From positions 1 to 43,332 of the forward strand of contig JAUXYM010000076.1 in assembly GCA_030694365.1 (NCBI GenBank): DNA of 43,332 nucleotides. Reading direction: 5' to 3'. The position numbers and the translations under genes were made by a program. The DNA comes from Nevskia sp. GTDB taxonomy: Bacteria > Pseudomonadota > Gammaproteobacteria > Nevskiales > Nevskiaceae. Shown here piece after piece: positions 33,284 to 41,805 of the stretch (position 1 is the first letter of the stretch; each line of letters starts with the position of its first letter). A model generated the notes under the pieces. It saw only the letters and a list, made by a program, of their open reading frames with translations, had not been told where the DNA came from and searched no databases.

Positions 33284-33827
33284 AGTGCGAGGCATCGAAG
33301 GGCGATTCAAAAGAGTCGCCCAAGTCCGCTCGATACCCGTTCCCCGCCATGTTGCCTAACGCTCGTCGCCTCTGCCGACTGATGTCTCCACTGCGAATGG
33401 ACGCTGTGGAGACATTCCCGCTGACTGGAGTTCGATCGTGGTGAAGAAGCGCGGCAGTCGCAAAAGTCCAATCCGGCATGCCAGCGTTGATCCGCCGGCT
33501 GCGGACGCAAATCGCAAGCGCAGCGACGCGGAATCGCGGCTCGATCAGACGCCCGCACACTCGCTCGCACCGGATTACTGGATGGCAACTCCCGGACGTC
33601 GTCAGGACCTTCCGTCAGACCCCTTCAAGCCTGATTCTTCAAGGGTTCCGGCACCCGGAAACCTATTGTTGTACCGCGCACCTGACGGGGGTAGTCTTCA
33701 GTCGCTCGGTGTCGCCCTGCCCGCTGTCCCGGATGATTTTTCCTCTGACGCGTTTCGCAAGGTGCCCGAGCACCAAGACGATAAAGACTGCGGGCCTACG
33801 GGCCCGACAGCGCGAGAGGAGGAACAG
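33284..33827 (+). other. long leader of the sigma-54 activator gene
   Basis: About 540 bases. A frame in phase with the activator is open from a GTG at 33438 with a weak GGAG, and would add 130 Pro/Asp/Arg-rich residues with no domain; family members do not have this part. CGGGCC-TACG-GGCCCG (33791-33806) forms a hairpin 9 bases before the strong ribosome-binding site and could affect translation. No independent gene is seen. Confidence 0.5.
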
Positions 33828-35876
33828 ATGCTGACCACGCAAAAAGCGGCGCGTCATGCCAGCTTGGTCGAATCGGCTGTTCAGGGCATAGCCCCGGCGT
33901 CCGAAATCGATCATCTGGTCCGTCATTCATGGACCCGGTGTATCGAGAATTACGCACTCGATCCACTGACGCCCAAGAAGGCCACTATCGTCGATCGCCC
34001 GGAACTGCAGGCGCGGCGCGAGCAGCACGGCCTGTTGCTGTCGATTGCCCGAGTCGAATTGCTGGGCCTGCGCAACCGGCTGCAGCAGAATGACTTCGGA
34101 ATCATGTTGACCGATCAGGACGGCGTGATCCTCCATTACGTCGGCGATCCGGGTTTCGCCAATACCGCCAAGCGCAGCGGCCTGCGCGAAGGCGCGATAT
34201 GGAGCGAACGCGAGCTGGGCACCAACGGCATGGGCACCTGCATCATCGAGCAGCGCTCGGTAATCATCCATCAGAATGATCACTTTCTCGCCCAGAACAC
34301 CGAACTGACCTGCTCGGCAGCACCGATCTTCGACATGCAGGGCAGAGTTGTCGCCGCGCTCGATATCTCAGGCAGCTTCAGCCGCTCGCAGACGCATACG
34401 CTGGCGTTGGTCGAGATTGCCGCGCAGAACATCGAAAACCGGGCACTGCTGGAATCCTGCAAGCGCCATTACATGCTGCGTTTCCATCGCCAGGCGGAGT
34501 TCATCTCCACGCCGGGAGAAGGCATCGTCGCTTTCGATGACAATGGCATGATCGTCGGCGCCAATCGCAGCGCCCTCGAACTGCTCGGCCTCTCCCATCA
34601 TCGCGCCCTGTGCGGCCAGGCACTGGAAGCGATCTTCGACACCACCATGTCGACCCAGATGCAGCTCGCCGCGCGCCGCGCCTTTCGCGCTGCGCCGCTG
34701 GTGGTGCGCAGCTCGCAGACCAAGCTCTGGAGCGCGATCCAGCCTCCGGAGCGCGATGCTCGCAGCGAAACTCGTCGGGAGCCGATCGAGGCACCGGCAC
34801 CCTCGCCCTGCGGTCCGCTGGCGACCCTGGAGCATGGCGATCAGCAGATGGCGAACAACATCCGCATCGTTCGCCGGGTGCTCGATCGCGACATCCCGGT
34901 GCTGCTGCTCGGAGAAACCGGCACCGGCAAGGGCTGCTTCGCGAAAGCGATTCACGCCGCCAGCCGACGGGCCGACAAGCCGTTCGTGACGGTCAACTGC
35001 GCGGCCATTCCCGAAACCCTGATCGAGTCCGAGCTGTTCGGCTACAAGGCCGGCGCGTTCACCGGTGCGACCCGTGAAGGTCATCCGGGCCGGGTGGTGC
35101 AGGCCAATGGCGGCACGCTGTTTCTCGATGAGATCGGCGACATGCCGTTGCCGCTGCAGGTGCGCCTGCTGTCGGTGATCGAGGATCGCGAAGTGATGCC
35201 GCTGGGTGGCTCGAAAGCGATTCCGGTGGACATCCGCATCATCAGCGCCACCCACTGCGACCTGATGCAGCAGGTGCGCGACCGCCGCTTCCGCGAAGAC
35301 CTGTATTACCGCCTGAACGGTCTGGCGCTGCGCATGCCGGCGCTCCGTGACCGCCAGGACAGCCGCGAACTGGTGCTGAGCCTGATTCGCGAAGAATCCC
35401 GTGGCCGGGCGCCGATCGATGTCGATGACGCCGTGATGCGACGGCTGCTGCAGTCGCCGTGGCCGGGCAACATCCGGCAACTGCGCAATGTGCTGCGCAC
35501 GATGATCGCCATGTGTGAAGGCGATTGCCTGACGCTCGCCGATTTCAACGAAGAATGGCTGGGCACCAGCGTCTTGCCGGCGCTCACCGCGCCGAGCCCG
35601 GCGGATCTTTCCGATCTCGATGGCGACGACGTGCTCGGCGATGCCGAACGCGATGCGCTGCGCCGCGTGCTCGAAAGCTGCCGCTGGAACGTCAGCGCGG
35701 CAGCCGTGCAACTGCATGTCAGCCGCAAGACGCTGTACCGGAAGATGTTCCGGCACGGCATCACTCGCCGCGAACTGCGTGAAGCCGCTCCCCAAAACGC
35801 TGCGGCCGATGGCGTCGGCGCAGCCGATGGCAGCGCCTCGTCCCGCCCGCAGACCCCACCGTTGTTCAAGCACTGA
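33828..35876 (+). CDS. sigma-54-dependent activator, AcoR family (GAF-PAS-AAA+-Fis)
   Basis: 682 residues from the ATG at 33828, chosen for AGAGGAGG 5 bases upstream and because HLVRHSWTRCIENYALDP then falls at the usual AcoR position. Order: GAF sensor (about 70-200, with GTNGMGTC at 131-138), PAS-like segment (about 223-285), AAA+ domain with Walker A GETGTGKG (362-369), ESELFGYKAGAFTGA with the sigma-54 contact GAFTGA at 409-414, Walker B GGTLFLDEIGD, R-finger region RFREDLYYRLNG, and a Fis-type HTH near 620-645 (NVSAAAVQLHVSRKTLYRKM). It has no receiver domain, so it likely senses a small molecule directly. Likely target: xoxF. Confidence 0.93.
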   Translation: MLTTQKAARHASLVESAVQGIAPASEIDHLVRHSWTRCIENYALDPLTPKKATIVDRPELQARREQHGLLLSIARVELLGLRNRLQQNDFGIMLTDQDGVILHYVGDPGFANTAKRSGLREGAIWSERELGTNGMGTCIIEQRSVIIHQNDHFLAQNTELTCSAAPIFDMQGRVVAALDISGSFSRSQTHTLALVEIAAQNIENRALLESCKRHYMLRFHRQAEFISTPGEGIVAFDDNGMIVGANRSALELLGLSHHRALCGQALEAIFDTTMSTQMQLAARRAFRAAPLVVRSSQTKLWSAIQPPERDARSETRREPIEAPAPSPCGPLATLEHGDQQMANNIRIVRRVLDRDIPVLLLGETGTGKGCFAKAIHAASRRADKPFVTVNCAAIPETLIESELFGYKAGAFTGATREGHPGRVVQANGGTLFLDEIGDMPLPLQVRLLSVIEDREVMPLGGSKAIPVDIRIISATHCDLMQQVRDRRFREDLYYRLNGLALRMPALRDRQDSRELVLSLIREESRGRAPIDVDDAVMRRLLQSPWPGNIRQLRNVLRTMIAMCEGDCLTLADFNEEWLGTSVLPALTAPSPADLSDLDGDDVLGDAERDALRRVLESCRWNVSAAAVQLHVSRKTLYRKMFRHGITRRELREAAPQNAAADGVGAADGSASSRPQTPPLFKH

Positions 35877-35996
35877 ACGGCAGCAGGCCCGCCACCCGGT
35901 GACGAGTCCGCGCCGTCGAAGCCGTTGTCGATTCGCTGCACCGGGGCCACGGCCCTACCCCAAGCCCCACTCCCACCCAAGACAAGGAGTTGAATC

Positions 35997-37106
35997 ATGG
36001 ATGTCCGCGCCGCTGTTGCTTTCGAAGCCGGCAAGCCGCTGTCGATCGAAACCGTGCAACTCGATGGCCCGCGTGCTGGCGAGGTGCTGGTCGAGATCAA
36101 GGCCACCGGCCTCTGCCATACCGATAAATTCACCCTGTCCGGCGATGATCCGGAAGGCATGTTCCCGGTGATCCTCGGCCACGAGGGTGCCGGCATCGTT
36201 GTCGACGTAGGCCCCGGCGTCACCTCGGTCAAGAAAGGCGACCACGTCATCCCGCTGTACACACCGGAATGCCGCGAGTGCGATTACTGCCTGTCCGGCA
36301 AGACCAACCTGTGCCAGAAGATCCGCGCCACCCAGGGCCGTGGCCTGATGCCGGACGGCAACAGCCGCTTCAGCTTCCAGGGCAAGCCGGTGCTGCATTA
36401 CATGGGCTGCTCGACCTTCGCCAACTACACGGTGCTGCCGGAAATCTCCGTCGCCAAGGTTCGTGAAGACGCCCCGTTCGACAAGATCTGCTACATCGGC
36501 TGCGGCGTGACCACCGGCATCGGCGCGGTGCTGTTCACCGCCAAGGTCGAGTACGGCAGCAACTGCATCGTCTTCGGCCTCGGCGGCATCGGCCTGAACG
36601 TGATCCAGGGCCTGAAGATGGTCGGTGCCAACATGATCATCGGCATCGACATCAATCCGGGCCGCGAAGCCATGGCCCGCAAATTCGGCATGACCCACTT
36701 CGTCAACCCGAAAGAAGTTCAGGGCGACCTCGTGTCCTACCTCGTCGAACTTACCAAGGGCGGCGCCGACCACACTTTCGAGTGCACCGGCAACGTCAAG
36801 CTGATGCGCCAGGCGCTGGAGTGCTGCCACAAGGGCTGGGGCATGTCGACGATCATCGGCGTGGCACCGGCCGGTGCCGAAATCTCGACCCGTCCGTTCC
36901 AACTGGTCACCGGCCGTCGCTGGATCGGCTCGGCCTTCGGCCGTGCCAAGGGCCGCACCGACGTGCCGAAGATCGTTGACTGGTACATGGACAAGAAGAT
37001 CAACATCGATGATCTGATCACCCACACGATGCCGCTGGAAAAGATCAACGAAGGCTTCGATCTGATGACCCGCGGTGAGTCCATTCGCGGCGTGGTGCTC
37101 TACTGA
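35997..37106 (+). CDS. frmA: S-(hydroxymethyl)glutathione dehydrogenase (class III alcohol dehydrogenase)
   Basis: 369-residue zinc alcohol dehydrogenase oxidising the formaldehyde-glutathione adduct to S-formylglutathione with NAD. Catalytic zinc ligands are Cys40 (ATGLCHTD), His62 (LGHEGAG) and the Cys of [11 protein letters not shown]. The structural zinc is bound by Cys92/95/98/106. The Rossmann motif is [22 protein letters not shown] 9 bases before the ATG. The stop overlaps the fghA start by one base. It removes the formaldehyde made by XoxF in the cytoplasm. Also called adhC or flhA. Confidence 0.95.
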   Translation: MDVRAAVAFEAGKPLSIETVQLDGPRAGEVLVEIKATGLCHTDKFTLSGDDPEGMFPVILGHEGAGIVVDVGPGVTSVKKGDHVIPLYTPECRECDYCLSGKTNLCQKIRATQGRGLMPDGNSRFSFQGKPVLHYMGCSTFANYTVLPEISVAKVREDAPFDKICYIGCGVTTGIGAVLFTAKVEYGSNCIVFGLGGIGLNVIQGLKMVGANMIIGIDINPGREAMARKFGMTHFVNPKEVQGDLVSYLVELTKGGADHTFECTGNVKLMRQALECCHKGWGMSTIIGVAPAGAEISTRPFQLVTGRRWIGSAFGRAKGRTDVPKIVDWYMDKKINIDDLITHTMPLEKINEGFDLMTRGESIRGVVLY

Positions 37107-37954
37107 TGTCGGGAGCGATCGAAAAGCGCAGCGACCAGGCCTGTTTCGGCGGCCGCATGGGCTTCTACACCCATGCCTCGACCGAGACCGGCACGGCGAT
37201 GAAGTTCGGCGTCTACCTGCCGCCGCAGGCCGCCACGCGCCGCGTGCCGGCGCTGTATTACCTCGCCGGCCTGACCTGCACCGAAGAGACCTTCCTGATC
37301 AAGGCCGGCGCGCAGCGCATCGCGGCCGAATTCGGGATTGCGCTGGTCACCTGCGATACCAGCCCGCGCGGTTTGAATCTGCCGGGCGAAGCGGATAGCT
37401 GGGACTTTGGTCTGGCCGCCGGTTTCTATCTCGATGCCACCAACGAGCCCTGGAAGCAGAACTACCGGATGGGCTCGTACATCAACGAAGAGCTGCCGGC
37501 TTTGATCGAAGCCAACTTCCCGATAGATACGGCCAAGCGCGGCATCTTCGGCCATTCGATGGGTGGCCACGGTGCCTTGGTCACGGCACTGCGCAACCCG
37601 ACGCGCTGGCAATCGGTGTCGGCGTTCGCGCCGATCTCGAACCCGGTCGCGGTGCCCTGGGGCCAGAAAGCATTTGCAAACTATCTGGGCCCGGATGCCT
37701 CTACTTGGGAGCAGTACGACGCCAGCCTGCTGATCAGGAAGAATCCCTACCCCGGTCTGCTGCTGGTCGACCAGGGACTGGCCGACAACTTCCTGAACCG
37801 CGAACTGAAGCCGGAAAATCTCGACGCGGCGGCACGTGCTTCCGGGCAGCGTCTGAGCTTGCGTCTGCAGGCCGACTACGACCACTCGTACTGGTTCATC
37901 CAGAGCTTCATCGCCGATCATCTTGCCCACCACGCGAGCCAGCTCGGCCTCTGA
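37106..37954 (+). CDS. fghA: S-formylglutathione hydrolase
   Basis: 282-residue esterase-D-type alpha/beta hydrolase that releases formate and glutathione. Nucleophile Ser151 in IFGHSMGGHGAL, the Asp in LLLVDQGLADNFL and the His in DYDHSYWFI complete the triad. The N-terminal GRMGFYTHASTETGTAMKFGVYLPP and YYLAGLTCTEETF are standard for the family. It follows frmA with a one-base stop/start overlap. No formate dehydrogenase is in the window. Confidence 0.95.
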   Translation: MSGAIEKRSDQACFGGRMGFYTHASTETGTAMKFGVYLPPQAATRRVPALYYLAGLTCTEETFLIKAGAQRIAAEFGIALVTCDTSPRGLNLPGEADSWDFGLAAGFYLDATNEPWKQNYRMGSYINEELPALIEANFPIDTAKRGIFGHSMGGHGALVTALRNPTRWQSVSAFAPISNPVAVPWGQKAFANYLGPDASTWEQYDASLLIRKNPYPGLLLVDQGLADNFLNRELKPENLDAAARASGQRLSLRLQADYDHSYWFIQSFIADHLAHHASQLGL

Positions 37955-38119
37955 TCAACACCGATACACGCACCGATAAAAACAACCATTGGCACCGTGC
38001 CTGACGCCGTACATCGGCACCGGTGTCAGCCCAAGGGAAATAACGGGAATTAAGGACCGGTTCAGCGCCAGCCACGCGTACCAGTCCTGCGAGCAATTAC
38101 TAATCTGGAGGAATTCGAC

Positions 38120-38521
38120 ATGCAGCACCGCGTACTGTTATCCCTGATCGCTGCAGCCGGCCTGACCGGCGGAGCGATCACTACAGCGTCGGCAGCCGAT
38201 GCGCCGCTGTACACCGTTGTCGATGGCACCAAGGTTGATGCCGATACCCTGAAAGGCTTCAAGACCTGGCGCGCCGCTGCCTGCGATCGCTGCCACGGTC
38301 CGAACCAGGAAGGCCTGGTAGGCCCCTCGCTGGTCGAAAGCCTGAAGGTGCTGACCAAGGACGAGTTCAAGACCACGGTCACCAATGGCCGCCTCGAAAA
38401 AGGCATGCCCAGCTTCAGCACCAGCGCTGCTGTCATCGACAATCTCGACAAGCTGTACGCCTATCTGAAAGGCCGCTCCGACGGCAAGATCACCGCTGCC
38501 AAAGTGACGGGCATCGAATGA
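38120..38521 (+). CDS. c-type cytochrome, likely XoxF electron acceptor
   Basis: 133 residues with a signal peptide ending TASA (about 25). One heme site, Cys55-x-x-Cys58-His59 (ACDRCHGPN), with the likely axial Met96 in EKGMPSFS. Class I cytochrome with one heme; smaller than typical XoxG/cL proteins. RBS GGAGG 8 bases before the ATG. It overlaps the binding-protein gene by 4 bases (ATGA). Its location between the formaldehyde genes and a XoxJ-like gene supports a role as XoxG, but that is inferred. Confidence 0.88.
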   Translation: MQHRVLLSLIAAAGLTGGAITTASAADAPLYTVVDGTKVDADTLKGFKTWRAAACDRCHGPNQEGLVGPSLVESLKVLTKDEFKTTVTNGRLEKGMPSFSTSAAVIDNLDKLYAYLKGRSDGKITAAKVTGIE

Positions 38522-39456
38522 TGCCGCTGCCGCAGGTCGGCGGTTCCTGGATCAGCGCCTTGATCGTGGCAGTCCGGAACACCCGGCCTGCGGCAGTTGC
38601 CGCTGCGGCGCTGCTGCTGGTCGGCCTCGCGGGCCTGCTGCCGGTGCAGGCCCAAGCTCAAGCTCAGGATGCCGAGCGCAAGGCGTTCCGCATCTGTCGT
38701 GATCCGAACAATCTGCCGTTCCAGAACGCCAAGGGGGAGGGCTTCGAGGACAAGATCGCCGAGCTGTTTGCGGCCGATCTCGGCCTCAAGGTGCTAGCCT
38801 TCGACTACCCCGCCCGCTTCAACTTCATCCGCAACACGCTGCGCTTCAAGCTGCCCGGTGACGATTTCCCCTGCGACATCGTCATGGACGTGCCGGCAGG
38901 TTTCAGCCAGGGCACGGCGTCGACCAAGCCCTACTACCGCTCGACCTATGCGATGGCGTTCCCGCGCGGCAAGGCGCTGGCCGGCATCACATCGGTGGAG
39001 CAGTTCCTGGCCTTGCCGCAGGAAAAGCTGGCCAAGCTCAAGATCGGCGTCATCGACAAATCGCCAGCGTCGGACTGGCTGGCCAAGCGTGGCCTGCTCG
39101 AAATCGGCGTGCCTTATCGCGTGCTGGTGGCCGATCCGGATCAGAGTTCCGGCGGCATCATCGAAGCCGATCTGATCGCCGGCAAGCTCGATGCCGTGAT
39201 CGTCTGGGGGCCGATTGCCGGCTACTACGCGAAGCGTTACCCGGAAGCCGATCTGCTGGTGCTGCCGATGCGGTCCGAGCACAACGTCCGTTTCGATTTC
39301 GAGATCGCGATGGCGGTACGCATTGCCGACAAGACCCTGAAGCAGACGCTCGATGATCTGATTGCGCGCAACCAGAACAAGATCGATGCGGTGCTGAAAG
39401 ACTATGGCGTGCCCTTGCTGCCGCCGGCTCCTGCGGCACCAGCGGCTGCCAACTGA
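38518..39456 (+). CDS. XoxJ/MxaJ-like periplasmic binding protein (quinoprotein-associated)
   Basis: 312 residues. Membrane/signal segment about 25-46. Family signature FRICRDPNNLPFQNAKGEGFEDKIAELFA, DFPCDIVMDVPAGFSQG, YYRSTYAMAFPRG and DLIAGKLDAVIVWGPIAGYYA. These proteins look like amino-acid ABC binding proteins but travel with quinoprotein dehydrogenases without any permease; MxaJ/XoxJ is thought to help enzyme maturation or activation. No ABC permease or ATPase gene lies nearby, which supports this. The ATG overlaps the cytochrome stop. Confidence 0.92.
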   Translation: MMPLPQVGGSWISALIVAVRNTRPAAVAAAALLLVGLAGLLPVQAQAQAQDAERKAFRICRDPNNLPFQNAKGEGFEDKIAELFAADLGLKVLAFDYPARFNFIRNTLRFKLPGDDFPCDIVMDVPAGFSQGTASTKPYYRSTYAMAFPRGKALAGITSVEQFLALPQEKLAKLKIGVIDKSPASDWLAKRGLLEIGVPYRVLVADPDQSSGGIIEADLIAGKLDAVIVWGPIAGYYAKRYPEADLLVLPMRSEHNVRFDFEIAMAVRIADKTLKQTLDDLIARNQNKIDAVLKDYGVPLLPPAPAAPAAAN

Positions 39457-39513
39457 ATCGACGCTCGCGCTGATCCGGCGCGGTCGTTGCCTGAACCCTC
39501 ATCGAGACTGCCC

Positions 39514-39885
39514 ATGACCACCCGCAAGCTGAGCAGCACGCTGTCCGCCGCGTTGCTGACCTTGGCTATCGCCGCGCCGCCTGCGGCCACTGCCGCAGTC
39601 AACGATTACCCGACCGTCGACCGCGTCGAATTCGTGCATCTGTGCCAGCGCGAAAATGCCGACAGACCACCGCAGGAAATGGTCTACAAGTGCTCCTGCG
39701 TGATCGACAAGCTGGCGGCCGATCTTCCCTACGAGGATTTCGTCGAAGCCTCGACGGCCTACTACGCGTCGACGATTGCCGGTGAACGTGGCCAGGTCAT
39801 GCGCAACGAGCGCGTAGCCAAGAACCTGGCCGACCAGTTTCGCAGCCTGCTCGGCAAGGCGCGCAAGTCCTGCTTCATCGGCTGA
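39514..39885 (+). CDS. small secreted protein with CxC motif, quinoprotein cluster
   Basis: 123 residues with a signal peptide (about 1-28, ending TAA). Four Cys in the mature part: HLCQRE, YKCSCVIDKLAAD and the C-terminal KSCFIG. The start MTTRKLSS at 39514 is preferred over one nine codons earlier. No ribosome-binding site is obvious. Similar-sized unnamed proteins occur in alcohol-dehydrogenase quinoprotein clusters (from memory of the Pseudomonas ped/exa regions). Function unknown; a thiol/disulfide role with its neighbours is possible. Confidence 0.82.
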   Translation: MTTRKLSSTLSAALLTLAIAAPPAATAAVNDYPTVDRVEFVHLCQRENADRPPQEMVYKCSCVIDKLAADLPYEDFVEASTAYYASTIAGERGQVMRNERVAKNLADQFRSLLGKARKSCFIG

Positions 39886-39891
39886 GATCAG

Positions 39892-40842
39892 ATGAACCGG
39901 TCGCGGGCCGCGGGGCGATCGACGCTGGCGTCGATGGTCCTGCTGGCCAGCGTGCTGCTCCCGCAGACGGCGGCAGCAGCGTCTGCGTTCAGTATCGAAC
40001 GAGTCGCCGAAGGGGTTTACCTCCATCGCGGCCAGCAGCAGGACGCCACGGCGGCCAATGGCGGCGATATCGCCAACATCGGCTACATCGTCGGCGATCG
40101 CTGCGTGGCGGTGATCGACAGCGGCGGCACGCTGGCCATCGGCACCGCGCTGCGCGACGCCATCCGCCGCGAAACTGCGAAGCCGATCTGTTACCTCATC
40201 CACACCCACGTCCACCCGGATCACAGCTTCGGCGACCCGGCGTTCGCCGACCCGGCGACGATGTTCGTCGCCCACGCCGAGTACCCGGCAGCGCTGGCAG
40301 CTCGGCGCGACGGTTTCCTCGCCAATCTGCGGTACACGCTCGGCGCAGCTGCAGACGGCAGTGGCAGCACCGTGCCGACCCTGCTGGTTCAGGACCGTGA
40401 AACGGTCGACCTCGGCAACCGGTGCCTCAGCCTGCAAGCCTGGCCGACCGCCCACACCAACAACGACCTGACCGTGTTCGACGAGCGAACCAAAACCTTG
40501 TGGACCGGCGATCTGCTGTTTGTCGACCGCATCCCGGTGGTCGATGGCCGCGCCACCGGCTGGCTGAAGGTGATGGCCGCATTGCGCGCCCTGAAGCCCG
40601 CCCATCTGGTGCCCGGTCACGGCCCGGTCCAGCACAACGTCGACGCCGCATTCGGGCCTCAGCAGCAATATCTGGATCAGCTTATAAACAGCGTTGGTGC
40701 AGCGCTGAAAGCCGGGACCACACTGGCGCAGACTGTCGACACCCTCGGGCGTGAGCCGCCGCAGAAAGCCTGGCTGCTGTTTGACGACTACCACCGCCGC
40801 AACCTGACGGCGGTCTACACCGAACTCGAGTGGGAGGATTGA
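39892..40842 (+). CDS. quinoprotein relay system zinc metallohydrolase (MBL fold)
   Basis: 316 residues, secreted (signal to about 30, AAAA). Metallo-beta-lactamase fold: HTHVHPDH at 104-111, the Asp of DSGG, TAHTNNDLTVFDERTKTLWTGDLLF with the third-ligand His and the Asp, and LVPGHGPVQ with the last His, so both zinc sites look intact. It matches the type described as a 'quinoprotein relay system' hydrolase that travels with PQQ dehydrogenases and SoxYZ-like carriers. The substrate is unknown. It starts 6 bases after the CxC gene and ends 2 bases before the SoxYZ-like gene. Confidence 0.92.
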   Translation: MNRSRAAGRSTLASMVLLASVLLPQTAAAASAFSIERVAEGVYLHRGQQQDATAANGGDIANIGYIVGDRCVAVIDSGGTLAIGTALRDAIRRETAKPICYLIHTHVHPDHSFGDPAFADPATMFVAHAEYPAALAARRDGFLANLRYTLGAAADGSGSTVPTLLVQDRETVDLGNRCLSLQAWPTAHTNNDLTVFDERTKTLWTGDLLFVDRIPVVDGRATGWLKVMAALRALKPAHLVPGHGPVQHNVDAAFGPQQQYLDQLINSVGAALKAGTTLAQTVDTLGREPPQKAWLLFDDYHRRNLTAVYTELEWED

Positions 40843-40844
40843 CC

Positions 40845-41723
40845 ATGTTCCCGTTTCAGCGCCTGTCCGGCATTGCCCCGAGCATTGCCCTTGTCGGCCT
40901 CGCGGCCGGCTTCGCTTTAGCCACCCCTGCGGTCGTCGCCCAGTCGACGCCCCAAGCGCCTGCTCAGATTTCGCCAGCGCCGATCTGGCCCAAGGTCCGC
41001 AACAGCCTGTTCAGCACCCGGACGATCGACGAGAACGCCGGCGAGATCATCGTGCTCGAGGCGCCGAACCGCGCCGAGGATGCCTCGACCGTGCCGATCG
41101 CGATCCGCACCCAGATCATGCAGTCGCCGTCCCGTTACGTGCAGAAGCTCTACCTGCTGGTCGACAACAATCCTTCGCCGATCGCCGCCGTGTTCGAGCT
41201 GACGCCGGACAGCGGCCGGGCCGACATCGAAACCCGCATCCGCATCGAGCAGTACACCGACGTGCGAGCGATCGCCGAGTTGAACGACGGTTCGCTGTAC
41301 ATGGCCAGTCGCTACGTCAAAGCTTCCGGCGGCTGCTCGGCACCGGCCGGCAAGGATCCGAAAGAAGCCCTGCGCAATGCCGGACGGATCAAGTTCAAGG
41401 TCGATGGTCCGCTGGCAGCCGGCAAGCCGGCGGCCGTGCAGCTTGCGATCAGCCATCCGAATGCCTCGGGGCTGGTACTTGATCAGGTCAGCCGCCTGTA
41501 TGAACCCGCGTACTACGTGCGCAAGCTGACTGTCCGCTATGGCGACAAAGCGGTGCTGACCGCCGATATCGATTTCTCGATCAGCGAAAACCCCAACTTC
41601 CGCTTCTATTTCCTGCCCAGCAGCGACGGTGCGCTATATGCCGACGTGGTCGACACCAAGGACTTGAGCTTCAGCAGCGAAGTCGCCGTCAAGCTGGGCG
41701 GTATCGCCAGCAACACCCGGTAG
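40845..41723 (+). CDS. quinoprotein-associated SoxYZ-like carrier protein
   Basis: 292 residues with a signal peptide (about 1-32). The first half resembles SoxY and ends YVKASGGCSAPAGKD with Cys164 in a GGC arm; the second half resembles SoxZ (AAVQLAISHPNASGLVL, YYVRKLTVRYGDKAVLTADIDFSISENPNFRFYF). In sulfur oxidation the SoxY GGCGG Cys carries substrates covalently; here the Cys lies mid-protein because SoxY and SoxZ parts are fused. GGAGG upstream favours the ATG at 40845 over a GTG at 40830. Probably works with the MBL protein. Confidence 0.93.
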   Translation: MFPFQRLSGIAPSIALVGLAAGFALATPAVVAQSTPQAPAQISPAPIWPKVRNSLFSTRTIDENAGEIIVLEAPNRAEDASTVPIAIRTQIMQSPSRYVQKLYLLVDNNPSPIAAVFELTPDSGRADIETRIRIEQYTDVRAIAELNDGSLYMASRYVKASGGCSAPAGKDPKEALRNAGRIKFKVDGPLAAGKPAAVQLAISHPNASGLVLDQVSRLYEPAYYVRKLTVRYGDKAVLTADIDFSISENPNFRFYFLPSSDGALYADVVDTKDLSFSSEVAVKLGGIASNTR

Positions 41724-41805
41724 TCGTCTGGCGTGCGAGCAGGCGCGCTGCAGATCGCCGTGATCAGCCTGATACGATCACCCTAACTTGCCCCGGAATC
41801 ATCCC

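Noticed and set aside
33438-33827. 130-residue N-terminal extension of the sigma-54 activator
   Set aside because: The internal ATG at 33828 has a far better ribosome-binding site and matches the family start; the extension shows no domain. Kept as a leader with a note.
38000-38020. TGGCACCGTGCCTGACG upstream of the cytochrome gene as a sigma-54 promoter
   Set aside because: The -24 half fits, but the -12 GC is replaced by GA at the required spacing.
38518-39456. ABC-transporter substrate-binding protein of a real importer
   Set aside because: No permease or ATPase genes nearby; the motifs and neighbours fit the quinoprotein-associated MxaJ/XoxJ type.
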